The position numbers were made by a program, and so were the translations under genes. The notes beneath the pieces were generated by a model. It was not told where the DNA came from. It did not search any database and worked only from the letters and a program-made list of their open reading frames with translations. DNA of 64,000 nucleotides, taken from NCBI RefSeq assembly GCF_029051725.1, contig NZ_JAACFU010000001.1:310001-374000 (forward strand), given 5' to 3'. Below are positions 36,190-44,606 of the stretch, one piece after another. Positions within the stretch are counted from its first letter, which is position 1; each line of letters starts with the position of its first letter. The DNA comes from Bradyrhizobium sp. CSS354. GTDB lineage: Bacteria; Pseudomonadota; Alphaproteobacteria; Rhizobiales; Xanthobacteraceae.

Positions 36190-36563
36190 TCCGCAGGAAA
36201 CGTCACCGCCTCGATCCGGTTACCATCGGGGTCGACGACAAAGGCTGCGTAATAACGCACGCGGTCGTGCGGGCGGATACCCGGCGCGCCGTCGGACGCG
36301 CCGCCGGCGGACAGCGCGGCAGCGTGAAATGCATCGACCTCGGCGGTCGTCTTGGCCCGCAGGCAGATATGCACGCCGCTCTCCGGCGGCACGTGCGGCA
36401 TGCCCTCGCGCAGATTGATCCAGACTTCGGGATAGGCCTTGCCAAAGCCGATCGTCCGCGGCCGCGTGACGACGCGCGTGAGCCCGATGGCCCCGAGCGT
36501 TGCTTCGTAAAATGTCGCCGAGCGTTGCAGATCGCTGACGCCGACGGAGATGTGGTCGATCAT
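36186..36563 (-). CDS. VOC family protein (glyoxalase/bleomycin-resistance fold)
   Basis: One-domain VOC protein, 125 aa. It opens MIDHISVGVSDLQRSATFYEATL and ends VVDPDGNRIEAVTF, the usual first and last strands; His4 and the C-terminal Glu (RIEAV) are candidate metal ligands. The reaction is unknown. Convergent with the LOG gene, overlapping by four bases at the stops. A dispersed repeat lies just upstream. Confidence 0.8.
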   Translation of the reverse strand: MIDHISVGVSDLQRSATFYEATLGAIGLTRVVTRPRTIGFGKAYPEVWINLREGMPHVPPESGVHICLRAKTTAEVDAFHAAALSAGGASDGAPGIRPHDRVRYYAAFVVDPDGNRIEAVTFPAD

Positions 36564-36585
36564 GGGTCGCGCTCCCCTCTCTCCT

Positions 36586-36671
36586 CGTCATTGCGAGCGA
36601 AGCGAAGCAATCCAGACTGGCTCTGCGGAAGCACTCTGGATTGCTTCGTCGCTTCACTCCTCGCAATGACG
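36586..36671. repeat. Dispersed inverted repeat CGTCATTGCGAGCG...CGCAATGACG (short copy)
   Basis: 86 bp. CGTCATTGCGAGCGAAG at the left is mirrored by CTCCTCGCAATGACG at the right; AAGCAATCCAGA and CTGGATTGCTTCG are inner inverted copies. Same family as 21233-21349. Confidence 0.82.
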
Positions 36672-36708
36672 GCATTGATGGCGCCGCCATAGCTCACGTC
36701 ACTATTCC

Positions 36709-38307
36709 CTACGCCGGCGCCCCCGACTTCACCAGCTTGTAGATCACCGAATCCATTAGCGCCTGGAACGAGGCGTCGATGATGTTGGGGGAGACGCCGA
36801 CCGTGGTCCAGCTGTCGCCGTTCTCGTCCTCGCTCTCGATCAGGACGCGCGTGACCGCGCCGGTGCCGCCGTTGAGGATACGCACGCGATAGTCGATCAG
36901 CGTCAGGCCTTCGATATATTTCTGGTACTTGCCGAGATCCTTGCGCAAGGCAACGTCGAGCGCGTTGACGGGACCGTTGCCTTCGGCTGCCGAGATCAGA
37001 TGCTCGCCCGCGACGTCGACCTTGACCACCGCCAGCGCCACGGTGACGCGCTCGCCATGCGAATTGTAACGCTGCTCGACATTGACGTCGAACTGTTCGA
37101 CCTCGAAATAGTGCGGCACCTTGCCGAGGGTGCGCCGCGCCAGCAGCTCGAACGAGGCGTTGGCGGATTCATAGGCGTAGCCTTGCGCCTCGCGCTCCTT
37201 CAACTCCTCGACCAGCCGCGACAGCTTCGGATCGCTCTTCTCGTAGGCGATACCGGCGCGATCGAGCTCCGCAATGACGTTGGAACGGCCGGCCTGATCG
37301 GACACCAGCACCTTGCGGTGATTGCCGACCAGCTCCGGCAAGACATGCTCGTAGGTCTGCGGATCCTTCAGCACGGCGGAGGCATGGATGCCGGTCTTGG
37401 TGACGAAGGCGCTCTCGCCGACATAGGCTGCATGACGGTTCGGCACCCGGTTGAGCATGTCGTCGAGCGTGCGCGATACCTTGACCAGAGTTGCGAGCTT
37501 CTCCGCCGTGACGCCGATCTCGAAGGCGTCACCATACTCGGCCTTCAGCTTCAAGGTCGGGATCAGCGAGCAGAGATTGGCGTTGCCGCAGCGCTCGCCG
37601 AGGCCGTTCAGCGTGCCCTGGATCTGCCGCGCGCCGGCGCGCACCGCGGCCAGCGAATTCGCCACCGCCTGCTCGGTGTCGTTATGGGCGTGGATGCCGA
37701 GATGATCGCCGGGGATGTGCTTGGTCACCTCGGTAACGATGGCTTCCACCTCGTTCGGCAGGGTGCCGCCGTTGGTGTCGCACAGCACCACCCAGCGCGC
37801 CCCGGCTTCATAAGCAGCTTTGGCGCAGGCGAGAGCGAAACTGGAATCCTCCTTGTAACCGTCGAAGAAATGCTCGCAGTCGAGCATCACCTCGCGGCCG
37901 GCGGCCTTTGCTGCTGCGACACTGTCGCGGATCGAGGCGAGGTTTTCCTCCTTCGTCGTCTCCAGCGCAACGCGCACCTGATAGGCCGACGCCTTCGCCA
38001 CGAAGCAGATCGCGTCGGCTTTGGCTTCCAGCAGCCCGGCCACGCCCGGATCGTTGGACACCGACCGGCCAGCTCGCCGCGTCATGCCGAACGCCGTGAA
38101 GCGCGCATGCGAAAACTTCGGCTTGGTGCCGAAGAACTCGGTGTCGGTCGGATTGGCGCCCGGATAGCCGCCCTCGACATAGTCGATGCCGAGTTCATCG
38201 AGCATCTGGGCGATGATTTGCTTGTCGGTCAGCGTGAAGTCGACGCCATTGGTCTGCGCACCGTCGCGCAGCGTGGTGTCGAACAGATAGAGGCGCTCTT
38301 TGCTCAT
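36709..38307 (-). CDS. cimA: Citramalate synthase
   Basis: Condenses pyruvate and acetyl-CoA to citramalate, the threonine-independent entry into isoleucine synthesis. 532 aa. The HMGL-like TIM barrel opens FDTTLRDGAQTNG and carries LGIHAHNDTEQAVANS and GTLNGLGERCGNANLC. The C-terminal LeuA dimer/regulatory domain contains VTRVLIESEDENGDSW. DGAQTNG and length favour CimA over LeuA or homocitrate synthase. Start is ATG 38307 with GGGAG upstream, overlapping the GNAT stop by four bases. Confidence 0.9.
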   Translation of the reverse strand: MSKERLYLFDTTLRDGAQTNGVDFTLTDKQIIAQMLDELGIDYVEGGYPGANPTDTEFFGTKPKFSHARFTAFGMTRRAGRSVSNDPGVAGLLEAKADAICFVAKASAYQVRVALETTKEENLASIRDSVAAAKAAGREVMLDCEHFFDGYKEDSSFALACAKAAYEAGARWVVLCDTNGGTLPNEVEAIVTEVTKHIPGDHLGIHAHNDTEQAVANSLAAVRAGARQIQGTLNGLGERCGNANLCSLIPTLKLKAEYGDAFEIGVTAEKLATLVKVSRTLDDMLNRVPNRHAAYVGESAFVTKTGIHASAVLKDPQTYEHVLPELVGNHRKVLVSDQAGRSNVIAELDRAGIAYEKSDPKLSRLVEELKEREAQGYAYESANASFELLARRTLGKVPHYFEVEQFDVNVEQRYNSHGERVTVALAVVKVDVAGEHLISAAEGNGPVNALDVALRKDLGKYQKYIEGLTLIDYRVRILNGGTGAVTRVLIESEDENGDSWTTVGVSPNIIDASFQALMDSVIYKLVKSGAPA

Positions 38308-38813
38308 TGCAGTGCTCCCGATGCGGGTCCGCTGCCGAGCGTCTTTTGCATGGTGGTGTTGGCCAGCCATTCGTCGTTGACGGTGATGCTGTTGCGCTGC
38401 ATGGCGACATAGCCGCGCTTGGCGAAAAAGCCCTGTACGTTGTCGCTGGCGTCGACCGTCAGCTTGTCGGCACCGCGGCCGCCCGCAAGCTTTTCCAGCG
38501 CATCGACCAGCATCGTCGCGAGGCCCTGCCCGGCCACGGCCGGATGCACATAGAGCATGCGGATATGATCCTTGCCGCGCAGCGACGCAAAGCCCACGGG
38601 CGATCCCTCCAGCGTTGCGATCAGCGTCAGGTCGGAGGCGAGCCGATTGCCGAACTCTTCGTCCTCCGCCGCCGCCATCCAGGCCTGCTGCTGCGCTTCG
38701 TTATAGTCGTCGCCGGTCAGCTCTTCGATGCTGGCCGTGAAGATCGCGGCGAGAACCGGCACGTCTTCCGGCAGGAAGGGCCGCAGGCCGGGCTTTGGGA
38801 GTGCTTGTGCCAT
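38304..38813 (-). CDS. GNAT family N-acetyltransferase
   Basis: Acetyl-CoA-dependent acetyltransferase, 169 aa. Motif A is IRMLYVHPAVAGQGLATMLVDALEKLA, with the Q/RxxGxG/A-type loop; the end NVQGFFAKRGYVAMQRNSI is the usual C-terminal GNAT part. The substrate is unknown. Start set at MAQALPKPG (38813), far inside the open frame, because the preceding part overlaps the small membrane ORF and cysS. Its stop overlaps the cimA start. Confidence 0.83.
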   Translation of the reverse strand: MAQALPKPGLRPFLPEDVPVLAAIFTASIEELTGDDYNEAQQQAWMAAAEDEEFGNRLASDLTLIATLEGSPVGFASLRGKDHIRMLYVHPAVAGQGLATMLVDALEKLAGGRGADKLTVDASDNVQGFFAKRGYVAMQRNSITVNDEWLANTTMQKTLGSGPASGALQ

Positions 38814-38818
38814 CGTCT

Positions 38819-38932
38819 TCACCACATCCCATAGAGTTTCAGCGCCAGCGCCACGGCAGCGCCGAGCAGTAGGATTTTCAGCGCGATGTAATAGAACCAG
38901 TGCCGCGGAAAAGGCGTGTCGGGCCGCTTCAT
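38819..38932 (-). CDS. 37-aa single-pass membrane protein between cysS and GNAT gene
   Basis: A short ORF whose ATG overlaps the cysS stop (ATGA at 38929-38932) and which ends five bases before the GNAT start, so it fits exactly into the overlapping operon. The peptide begins [15 protein letters not shown], has one membrane segment ([19 protein letters not shown]) and ends GMW. No family recognised. Its position, coupling and amphipathic plus hydrophobic layout argue that it is real rather than chance. Confidence 0.68.
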   Translation of the reverse strand: MKRPDTPFPRHWFYYIALKILLLGAAVALALKLYGMW

Positions 38933-40311
38933 CGCGCGACCTCCCAAGTCGTCCCTTCCTTGGAATCCTTGATCGCAACGCCCATCGCGGCAAGCAGATC
39001 GCGGATACGATCGGATTCCGCAAAGTCCTTGCGCGCACGCGCCGCCGTTCGCTCAGAGATCAGGCGCTCGACTTCCTTGGCATCGACGCCGCTCGCCTGC
39101 TGCTTGCGCCCTTCCCACTGCGCGGCACTCTCGGAGAGAAAGCCGAGCAGACGCAACGAACCCGCGAGCGCACCAACATCGCTGCCGCGCAGGCCATGCA
39201 GCGCCGCGATCGCCAGCGGGGTGTTGAGGTCGTCGAGCAGCGGCTCGACCACTGACGGGGCGGGCTTGCCGGGTACGACGTCAGCCGCAACCCGATACCA
39301 GTCGTCGAGCGTCTTGGCGCTCTCCTCAAGCGACTTCATCGTCCAGTCGATCGGCGAGCGGTAATGCGTCTTGAGCATATTCAGGCGCAACACTTCGCCC
39401 GGCCAATCCGCGAGCAGCTCGTGAATCGTGACGAAATTGCCGAGCGATTTCGACATCTTCTCGCTCTCGACCTGCAGGAAACCGTTATGCATCCAGTAAT
39501 TCGCCATCCGCTCCCGGTGGAAGGCGCAGCAGGTCTGCGCGACCTCGTTCTCGTGATGCGGAAACACGAGATCGATGCCGCCGCCATGGATGTCGAAGTG
39601 CTCGCCGAGATGCTTCCAGGCCATGGCCGAGCACTCGACGTGCCAGCCCGGGCGCCCCTGCGCGGTTATGCCGGCCGGTGACGGCCATGACGGCTCGCCG
39701 GGCTTGGACGGCTTCCACAGCACGAAGTCGGTGTTGCCCTTCTTGTAGGGCGCGACATCGACGCGGGCGCCGGCAACCATCTCGTCCAGCGAGCGGTTGG
39801 ACAGCGCGCCATAGCGCGGCAGCCCGGAATTGGCCGCGTTCATCGCCTGCGGCGAGAACAGCACGTGATCCTCGGCAGCATAAGCAAAGCCGCCGGCGAC
39901 CAGCCGCTCGATGATCTCGCGCATTTCGCCGATATGCTCGGTGGCGCGCGGCTCGACGCTGGGCCGGAGCGCGCCGAGCGCGTCGACGTCGGCGTGAAAC
40001 TGTCTGCCGGTCTGCTCGGTGACTTTTCGAATCGCCTCGTTCAGCGGCAGGCCGGGGAAATCCCGCGCCGCGCGGTCGTTGATCTTGTCGTCGACGTCGG
40101 TGATGTTGCGGACATATTTGACGTGCGCCTCACCGTAGAGATGGCGCAGCAGCCGGAACAGCACGTCGAACACGATCACGGGCCGGGCGTTGCCGATATG
40201 GGCGAAGTCATAGACGGTCGGTCCGCAGACATACATGCGGACCTCCTTGGCATCGAGCGGCACGAAGGTGCGCTTTTCTCGGCTCAGCGTATCGTAGAGG
40301 CGCAATTCCAT
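38929..40311 (-). CDS. cysS: Cysteinyl-tRNA synthetase
   Basis: Class I aminoacyl-tRNA synthetase charging tRNA-Cys, 460 aa. The HIGH-type motif is [11 protein letters not shown], the zinc Cys is in [10 protein letters not shown] with further ligands in GWHVECSAM and the HHENE region, and KMSKS is KMSKSLGNF. Start [14 protein letters not shown] is normal for the family. It leads the operon cysS - small ORF - GNAT - cimA. Confidence 0.95.
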   Translation of the reverse strand: MELRLYDTLSREKRTFVPLDAKEVRMYVCGPTVYDFAHIGNARPVIVFDVLFRLLRHLYGEAHVKYVRNITDVDDKINDRAARDFPGLPLNEAIRKVTEQTGRQFHADVDALGALRPSVEPRATEHIGEMREIIERLVAGGFAYAAEDHVLFSPQAMNAANSGLPRYGALSNRSLDEMVAGARVDVAPYKKGNTDFVLWKPSKPGEPSWPSPAGITAQGRPGWHVECSAMAWKHLGEHFDIHGGGIDLVFPHHENEVAQTCCAFHRERMANYWMHNGFLQVESEKMSKSLGNFVTIHELLADWPGEVLRLNMLKTHYRSPIDWTMKSLEESAKTLDDWYRVAADVVPGKPAPSVVEPLLDDLNTPLAIAALHGLRGSDVGALAGSLRLLGFLSESAAQWEGRKQQASGVDAKEVERLISERTAARARKDFAESDRIRDLLAAMGVAIKDSKEGTTWEVAR

Positions 40312-40565
40312 AAGGATACCCGTCGGCTGTTGGCCGGGCGTCCAGTGCTCTCAATGGTTTTGAGAAAAGACGGCTCCAGCCAGCGAATCGCTAGCTCGTA
40401 ATCTCGCGGCAAATGGCGCAAATGACGAGGAGACCGTTCATGATGGAACATATGGGCTATGAGGCGGCCCCGCGTCAAGAGAGCCGCGAAAATGCCGTTT
40501 CATCTCCGCCATGCGCAGCCGCCAAGCATAGATGGTTCATCTCCTTAACCATTTGAGCCCATTCT

Positions 40566-40589
40566 GGAACTGGCAGTTCCCATTTTTTT
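40566..40589 (+). terminator. Intrinsic-terminator-like hairpin just upstream of a coding gene
   Basis: GGAACT (40566-40571) pairs with AGTTCC (40575-40580) around GGC, followed by CA and seven T (40583-40589). It ends about 15 bases before the ATG at 40605. No annotated gene runs into it on this strand, so it may end a leader or small RNA, or attenuate the next gene. Confidence 0.55.
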
Positions 40590-40604
40590 GCCCCCGGTGT
40601 TTTC

Positions 40605-40910
40605 ATGCGATCATTGCTCGCGCTCATTTCCTGCGCCTCCATCCTTGTCGTTTCCAGCGCTTGCGCCGAGACCCGCGTCTTCATCATCCCCAACCAGGCG
40701 GATGGTTACGGCGTCGATCAGTGCCTGGCCAAGAGCGACAAATGCGGCGCGCAGGTCGCGCGCACCTACTGCCAGTCACGCGATTTTGCCCAGGCTTCGG
40801 CCTATCGCCGGGTCGATCCCGACGAAATTACCGGCTCTGTCCCCAAATCCGGCGCAAACTGCTCCCATGGCCATTGCGACGAATATGTCGCAATCACCTG
40901 CCAGCGCTGA
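40605..40910 (+). CDS. Small secreted Cys-rich hypothetical protein
   Basis: 101 aa. Signal peptide MRSLLALISCASILVVSSAC with cleavage near CAE, then a mature domain with six Cys (DQCLAKSDKCGAQVARTYC, NCSHGHCDEYVAITC) that could make three disulfides. No family recognised. A terminator-like hairpin sits in its leader. It is followed after ~130 bases by another exported Cys-containing protein gene. Confidence 0.72.
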   Translation: MRSLLALISCASILVVSSACAETRVFIIPNQADGYGVDQCLAKSDKCGAQVARTYCQSRDFAQASAYRRVDPDEITGSVPKSGANCSHGHCDEYVAITCQR

Positions 40911-41040
40911 ATTCGCTCGGAACTGGCGTACTTTAGGCCCAATCGCTGGCCTCTGAAACGACGTGACGATGCCGCAGGAAGCGGCTATGGGAGGGCGCGC
41001 TTCGGCCCCCCACATCACGCGTGGCCGTGACCTCGCTAGA

Positions 41041-42228
41041 ATGGCGGATATGCCTGAATTTTTGTCTCTCTCCCGTGCTCGCTCGATCCTTGCCTGCGCC
41101 GTGCTCTTGAGCACGGTCATGCTCGTCAATAACGCGTTCGCACAGGCCGGACCGCCGGGACCGCCGCCTCAGCCCGGCCAGAACGGGCTCGGACCCAACC
41201 CTATGTGCGCGCGCCTGGAAGGCCAGCTCGCCGGTCTCGATCGTGGCGGCGGCGGTGATCCCGCGCGCGAAGACCAGATCCGCCGCTATCAGGAGTCCCA
41301 GACCAAGCAGCAGGCCGAGCTCGACCGCGTCACCATGCAGGCCAAGCGCATGGGCTGCGATTCCTCCGGCTTCTTCTCGCTGTTCAGCGGCCAGTCGGCG
41401 CAATGCGGTCCGGTCAACACCCAGATCCAGCAGATGCGCGCCAATCTGGACCAGATCACCGGCAATCTCGAACGCCTGCGCGGCGGCGGGCCCGGCGGCT
41501 TCAGTCCCGAGCGTGACAATCAACGCCGCTCCGTGCTGGCAGCGCTGGCACAGAACAATTGCGGCCCGCAATATGCCAACGCCGCGCAGTCGCAAGGCGG
41601 CGGCAACTTCTTGAGCAATCTGTTCGGCGGCAACAACCCCAACAATCCGCAAGGCGTGCCGCCGTCCGATCTCGGCCCGCAATCAGGCACCTATCGCACC
41701 GTGTGCGTGCGCACCTGCGACGGCGCTTACTTCCCGGTCTCGTTTGCGACCGTGCCGGCGCGCTTCCCCGACGACGAGAAGACCTGCAAGGCGCTGTGCC
41801 CGGCCGCGGAAGCCGTGCTCTATACCCATCGCAATCCCGGCGAGGACATGAACTCCGCGGTCTCCACCAGCGGCCAGCCCTACACGGCCCTGCCGACCGC
41901 GTTCAAATTCCGCAGCGAGTTCAACCCGTCCTGCTCCTGCAAGGCCGCTGGTCAGACCTGGGCCGACGCGCTCAAATCCGCCGACGACAAGGCATCGGCC
42001 GAACAGCAGGGTGACATCATCGTCACCGAGGAGAGCGCCAAGAAGATGCAGCAGCGGCAGCTCAACAAGGGCACGCCTGCGAATGCAAAGAAGGGCGCGG
42101 CTCCGGCACCGACGACTGCTGGCGCGCCGGCAGCAACGCCGCCGGCGGAAGCCGGCACCCCTGCAAACTCCGATAACAAGCCGATCCGCTCGGTCGGGCC
42201 GAGCTTCCTGCCGCAGCAGCAGAAGTAG
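41041..42228 (+). CDS. DUF2865 domain-containing exported protein
   Basis: About 395 aa. A signal peptide (ARSILACAVLLSTVMLVNNAFAQA) is followed by a Pro/Gly-rich stretch, a charged helical region with possible coiled coil (DQIRRYQESQTKQQAELDRVTMQAKRM, shown to indicate Gln/Arg richness), and the DUF2865-like block VCVRTCDGAYFPVSF with CKALCPAAEAVLY and SCSCKAAG. The C-terminal ~70 residues are Ala/Pro/Thr-rich. Function unknown. Start taken at ATG 41041; ATG 41050 is also possible, and the frame opens further upstream. Confidence 0.78.
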   Translation: MADMPEFLSLSRARSILACAVLLSTVMLVNNAFAQAGPPGPPPQPGQNGLGPNPMCARLEGQLAGLDRGGGGDPAREDQIRRYQESQTKQQAELDRVTMQAKRMGCDSSGFFSLFSGQSAQCGPVNTQIQQMRANLDQITGNLERLRGGGPGGFSPERDNQRRSVLAALAQNNCGPQYANAAQSQGGGNFLSNLFGGNNPNNPQGVPPSDLGPQSGTYRTVCVRTCDGAYFPVSFATVPARFPDDEKTCKALCPAAEAVLYTHRNPGEDMNSAVSTSGQPYTALPTAFKFRSEFNPSCSCKAAGQTWADALKSADDKASAEQQGDIIVTEESAKKMQQRQLNKGTPANAKKGAAPAPTTAGAPAATPPAEAGTPANSDNKPIRSVGPSFLPQQQK

Positions 42229-42243
42229 GTCACCACGCACAAC

Positions 42244-42348
42244 TGTCATGCCCCGTGAAGGCGGGCATCCAGTACTCCGTGTCATCACTTGGGTTTCGAC
42301 AACGCCCGCCGCGGCGTACTGGATCATCCGCCTTCGCGGATGATGACG
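42244..42348. repeat. Dispersed inverted repeat TGTCATGCCC...GATGATGACG
   Basis: Related to 24173-24274: terminal TGTCAT / ATGACG, inner CCCCGTGAAGGCGGG and ATCCGCCTTCGCGGAT hairpins, and the shared ATCCAGTACTCC / GTACTGGAT words. It fills the gap between convergent DUF2865 and nadE genes. Confidence 0.8.
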
Positions 42349-42393
42349 GCGTCGTACGTGGCGACAGCGTCCATCCACGAACTTCGGCCAGCC

Positions 42394-44151
42394 TCACCCT
42401 TCGAACGCGTCGATCGAGGCTTTGCTCCCGCGCGATACCAGCGTCTCGTCCGGGGCGGCGAGCTGCTCGCCTTTGTCGCGAAAACGGTTGGTGATGGGAT
42501 AGCGGCGGTCGCGGCCGAAATTCCTGGCCGTGACCTTGACGCCGGGGGCGGCCTGGCGGCGCTTGTATTCGGCGACATTGAGGAGATGATCGATGCGGAT
42601 GACCGTCTCGCGGTCGAAGCCGGCGGCGATGATCTGGTCGAGCGGCTCTTCGCGCTCGATGAGACGCTCCAGGATGGCATCGAGCACGTCGTAAGCCGGC
42701 AACGAATCCTGGTCGGTCTGGTTCTCGCGCAGCTCCGCGGTCGGTGGACGCGTGATGATGTCGGGCGGGATCACCTCACCGGCCGGCCCCAGCGCCCCCT
42801 CGGGTTTCCACGAATTGCGCAAGCTTGCCAGCCGAAACACCTGCGTCTTGTAGATGTCCTTGATCGGATTGAAGCCGCCGTTCATGTCGCCGTAGAGCGT
42901 GGCGTAGCCGACCGACATTTCCGACTTGTTGCCGGTTGTCACCACCATCAGTCCGGTCTTGTTGGAGATCGCCATCAGCAGCGTGCCGCGGGTGCGGGCC
43001 TGGAGATTTTCCTCGGTGACATCGGGCGGCAGATTCTTGAAGACGCCGGACAGGATGGTCTCGAACCCGGTCACCGCTTCCGCGATCGGCAGCACCTCGT
43101 AGCGGATGCCGAGATGGCCGGCGAGCTCGCCGGCATCCGCAATCGAGCTTGCCGCAGTGTAGCGATAAGGCAGCATCACGCCGTGCACCTGATCGGCACC
43201 CAGTGCATCGACCGCGATCGCTGCGCACAGCGCGGAGTCGATGCCGCCGGAAATCCCGAGCAGCACGCCCGGAAAGCCATTCTTGGCGACGTAGTCGCGC
43301 AAGCCCAGCACGCAGGCCGCGTAGTCGGCGTAGTCGCCCTCGGGCTGCGCGGCGATCGAACCGGTGCAACGCCAATCGTCGCCGCTTCTCGCGAAGCGCA
43401 GTGTGGTGATACTTTCCGCGAAGGCCGGCAATTGCGCCGCGAGCGAAAGGTCGCCGTTGAGCGCGAAGGAAGCACCGTCGAACACCAGCTCGTCCTGGCC
43501 GCACACCTGGTTGAGATAGACCAGCGGCAGGCCGCTCTCGGTGACGCGCGCGACCGCGACCGACAAACGCACGTCAGCCTTGTTGCGGGCGTAAGGCGAG
43601 CCGTTCGGCACAAGGATGATCTCGGCGCCAGTCTCGGCCAGCGTCTCGACCACGTTCTCGTAGTCCTCGGACTCCTCCAGCCAGATGTCCTCGCAGATCG
43701 GCACACCGATGCGCACGCCGCGCACGGTGACGGGACCGGCCGCAGGGCCGCGCGAAAACAGCCGCTTCTCGTCGAACACGCCGTAGTTCGGCAGATTGCA
43801 TTTGAAGCGCAAGCCAGCGATACGGCCGCCATCGAGCAGCGCGCAGGCATTGTAGAGCCTGCCCTCCTCGACCCAGGGCGTGCCGATCAGCATGGCCGGC
43901 CCGCCATCGGCGGTCTCGCGCGCGAGCGCTTCGATCGCAGCGCGGCAGGCGGCCTGAAAGGAGGGCTTCTGCACGAGGTCTTCCGGCGGGTAACCGGCGA
44001 TGAACAATTCCGGGAGCAGCACGAGATCGGCGCCGTCAGCGGCTGCCCGCAGGCGAGCCGCGCGCGCTTTCGCGGCATTGCCGTCGATGTCGCCCATGGT
44101 CGGATTGAGCTGGGCGACCGTGACCGCGAATGCGTTGAGACGTTCGGTCAT
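42394..44151 (-). CDS. nadE: Glutamine-dependent NAD+ synthetase
   Basis: Final step of NAD synthesis, amidating nicotinate adenine dinucleotide with glutamine-derived ammonia. 585 aa, two domains. The N-terminal carbon-nitrogen hydrolase domain has the Glu (LPELFIAGYPPEDL), Lys (RFKCNLPNYGVFDE) and Cys (VPICEDIWLE) triad. The C-terminal ATP-pyrophosphatase domain has GISGGIDSAL and TTGNKSEMSVGY. Start MTERLNAFAVTVAQLNP is standard. Noteworthy as it lies in the same window as nicotinate catabolic genes, but ~32 kb away. Confidence 0.94.
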   Translation of the reverse strand: MTERLNAFAVTVAQLNPTMGDIDGNAAKARAARLRAAADGADLVLLPELFIAGYPPEDLVQKPSFQAACRAAIEALARETADGGPAMLIGTPWVEEGRLYNACALLDGGRIAGLRFKCNLPNYGVFDEKRLFSRGPAAGPVTVRGVRIGVPICEDIWLEESEDYENVVETLAETGAEIILVPNGSPYARNKADVRLSVAVARVTESGLPLVYLNQVCGQDELVFDGASFALNGDLSLAAQLPAFAESITTLRFARSGDDWRCTGSIAAQPEGDYADYAACVLGLRDYVAKNGFPGVLLGISGGIDSALCAAIAVDALGADQVHGVMLPYRYTAASSIADAGELAGHLGIRYEVLPIAEAVTGFETILSGVFKNLPPDVTEENLQARTRGTLLMAISNKTGLMVVTTGNKSEMSVGYATLYGDMNGGFNPIKDIYKTQVFRLASLRNSWKPEGALGPAGEVIPPDIITRPPTAELRENQTDQDSLPAYDVLDAILERLIEREEPLDQIIAAGFDRETVIRIDHLLNVAEYKRRQAAPGVKVTARNFGRDRRYPITNRFRDKGEQLAAPDETLVSRGSKASIDAFEG

Positions 44152-44172
44152 GGCCGCCGCGCTCCGATCACG

Positions 44173-44254
44173 GCATGATCCGGAAAAGTGTGAAGCGGTT
44201 TTCCGAAAAGATCATGCTCAAAAAACAGCCTAGAGCGCGATACGCGCTTTAGAG
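44173..44254 (-). repeat. Dispersed compound repeat, second copy (45-bp GCATGATC element plus small hairpin)
   Basis: Reverse-complement copy of the element at 18903-18983. The 45-bp core 44173-44217 is matched at 41 of 45 positions; the adjoining TAGAGCGCGATACGCGCTTTAG corresponds to the small hairpin of the other copy. Confidence 0.75.
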
Positions 44255-44602
44255 AAATCCCAAACGCTCGATGATGGCGATGATCCAGAACGCGCCGGCC
44301 ATCAGGAGCGCAATACCGACCGCGGCCGAGCCCATGTCCTTGACCCGTCCGATCTGCTTGTCGTGATCCATGGTCAGCCGGTCGGCAAGCTTCTCGATCG
44401 CAGTATTGAGCAGCTCGACCACCAGCACGAACGCGACCGCGCAGATCAGCTCGACCGCGCGCATCGCGGTCGCGCCGACGAACCATGCGAGCGGCAGCGA
44501 CAACAGGAGCGCAACGATCTCCTCGCGGACGGCCTGCTCCGAGCGGAACGCAAAGGCCAGACCGTTACGGGAATTGATCGTGGCCTTCCAGATTCGCAGC
44601 AA
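44249..44602 (-). CDS. dgkA: Diacylglycerol kinase
   Basis: Small integral-membrane diacylglycerol kinase of the DgkA type, 117 aa, recycling diacylglycerol to phosphatidate. The signature ELLNTAIEKLADR is intact, followed by IGRVKDMGSAAVGIAL; three membrane helices are visible. The start is inferred: the frame runs back inside aroG, but homology begins at LLRIWKATINSRNGLAFAFRSEQAVREE, so I use TTG 44602, just after the aroG stop. Transcribed together with aroG. Confidence 0.85.
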   Translation of the reverse strand: MLRIWKATINSRNGLAFAFRSEQAVREEIVALLLSLPLAWFVGATAMRAVELICAVAFVLVVELLNTAIEKLADRLTMDHDKQIGRVKDMGSAAVGIALLMAGAFWIIAIIERLGFL

Positions 44603-44606
44603 GGTC

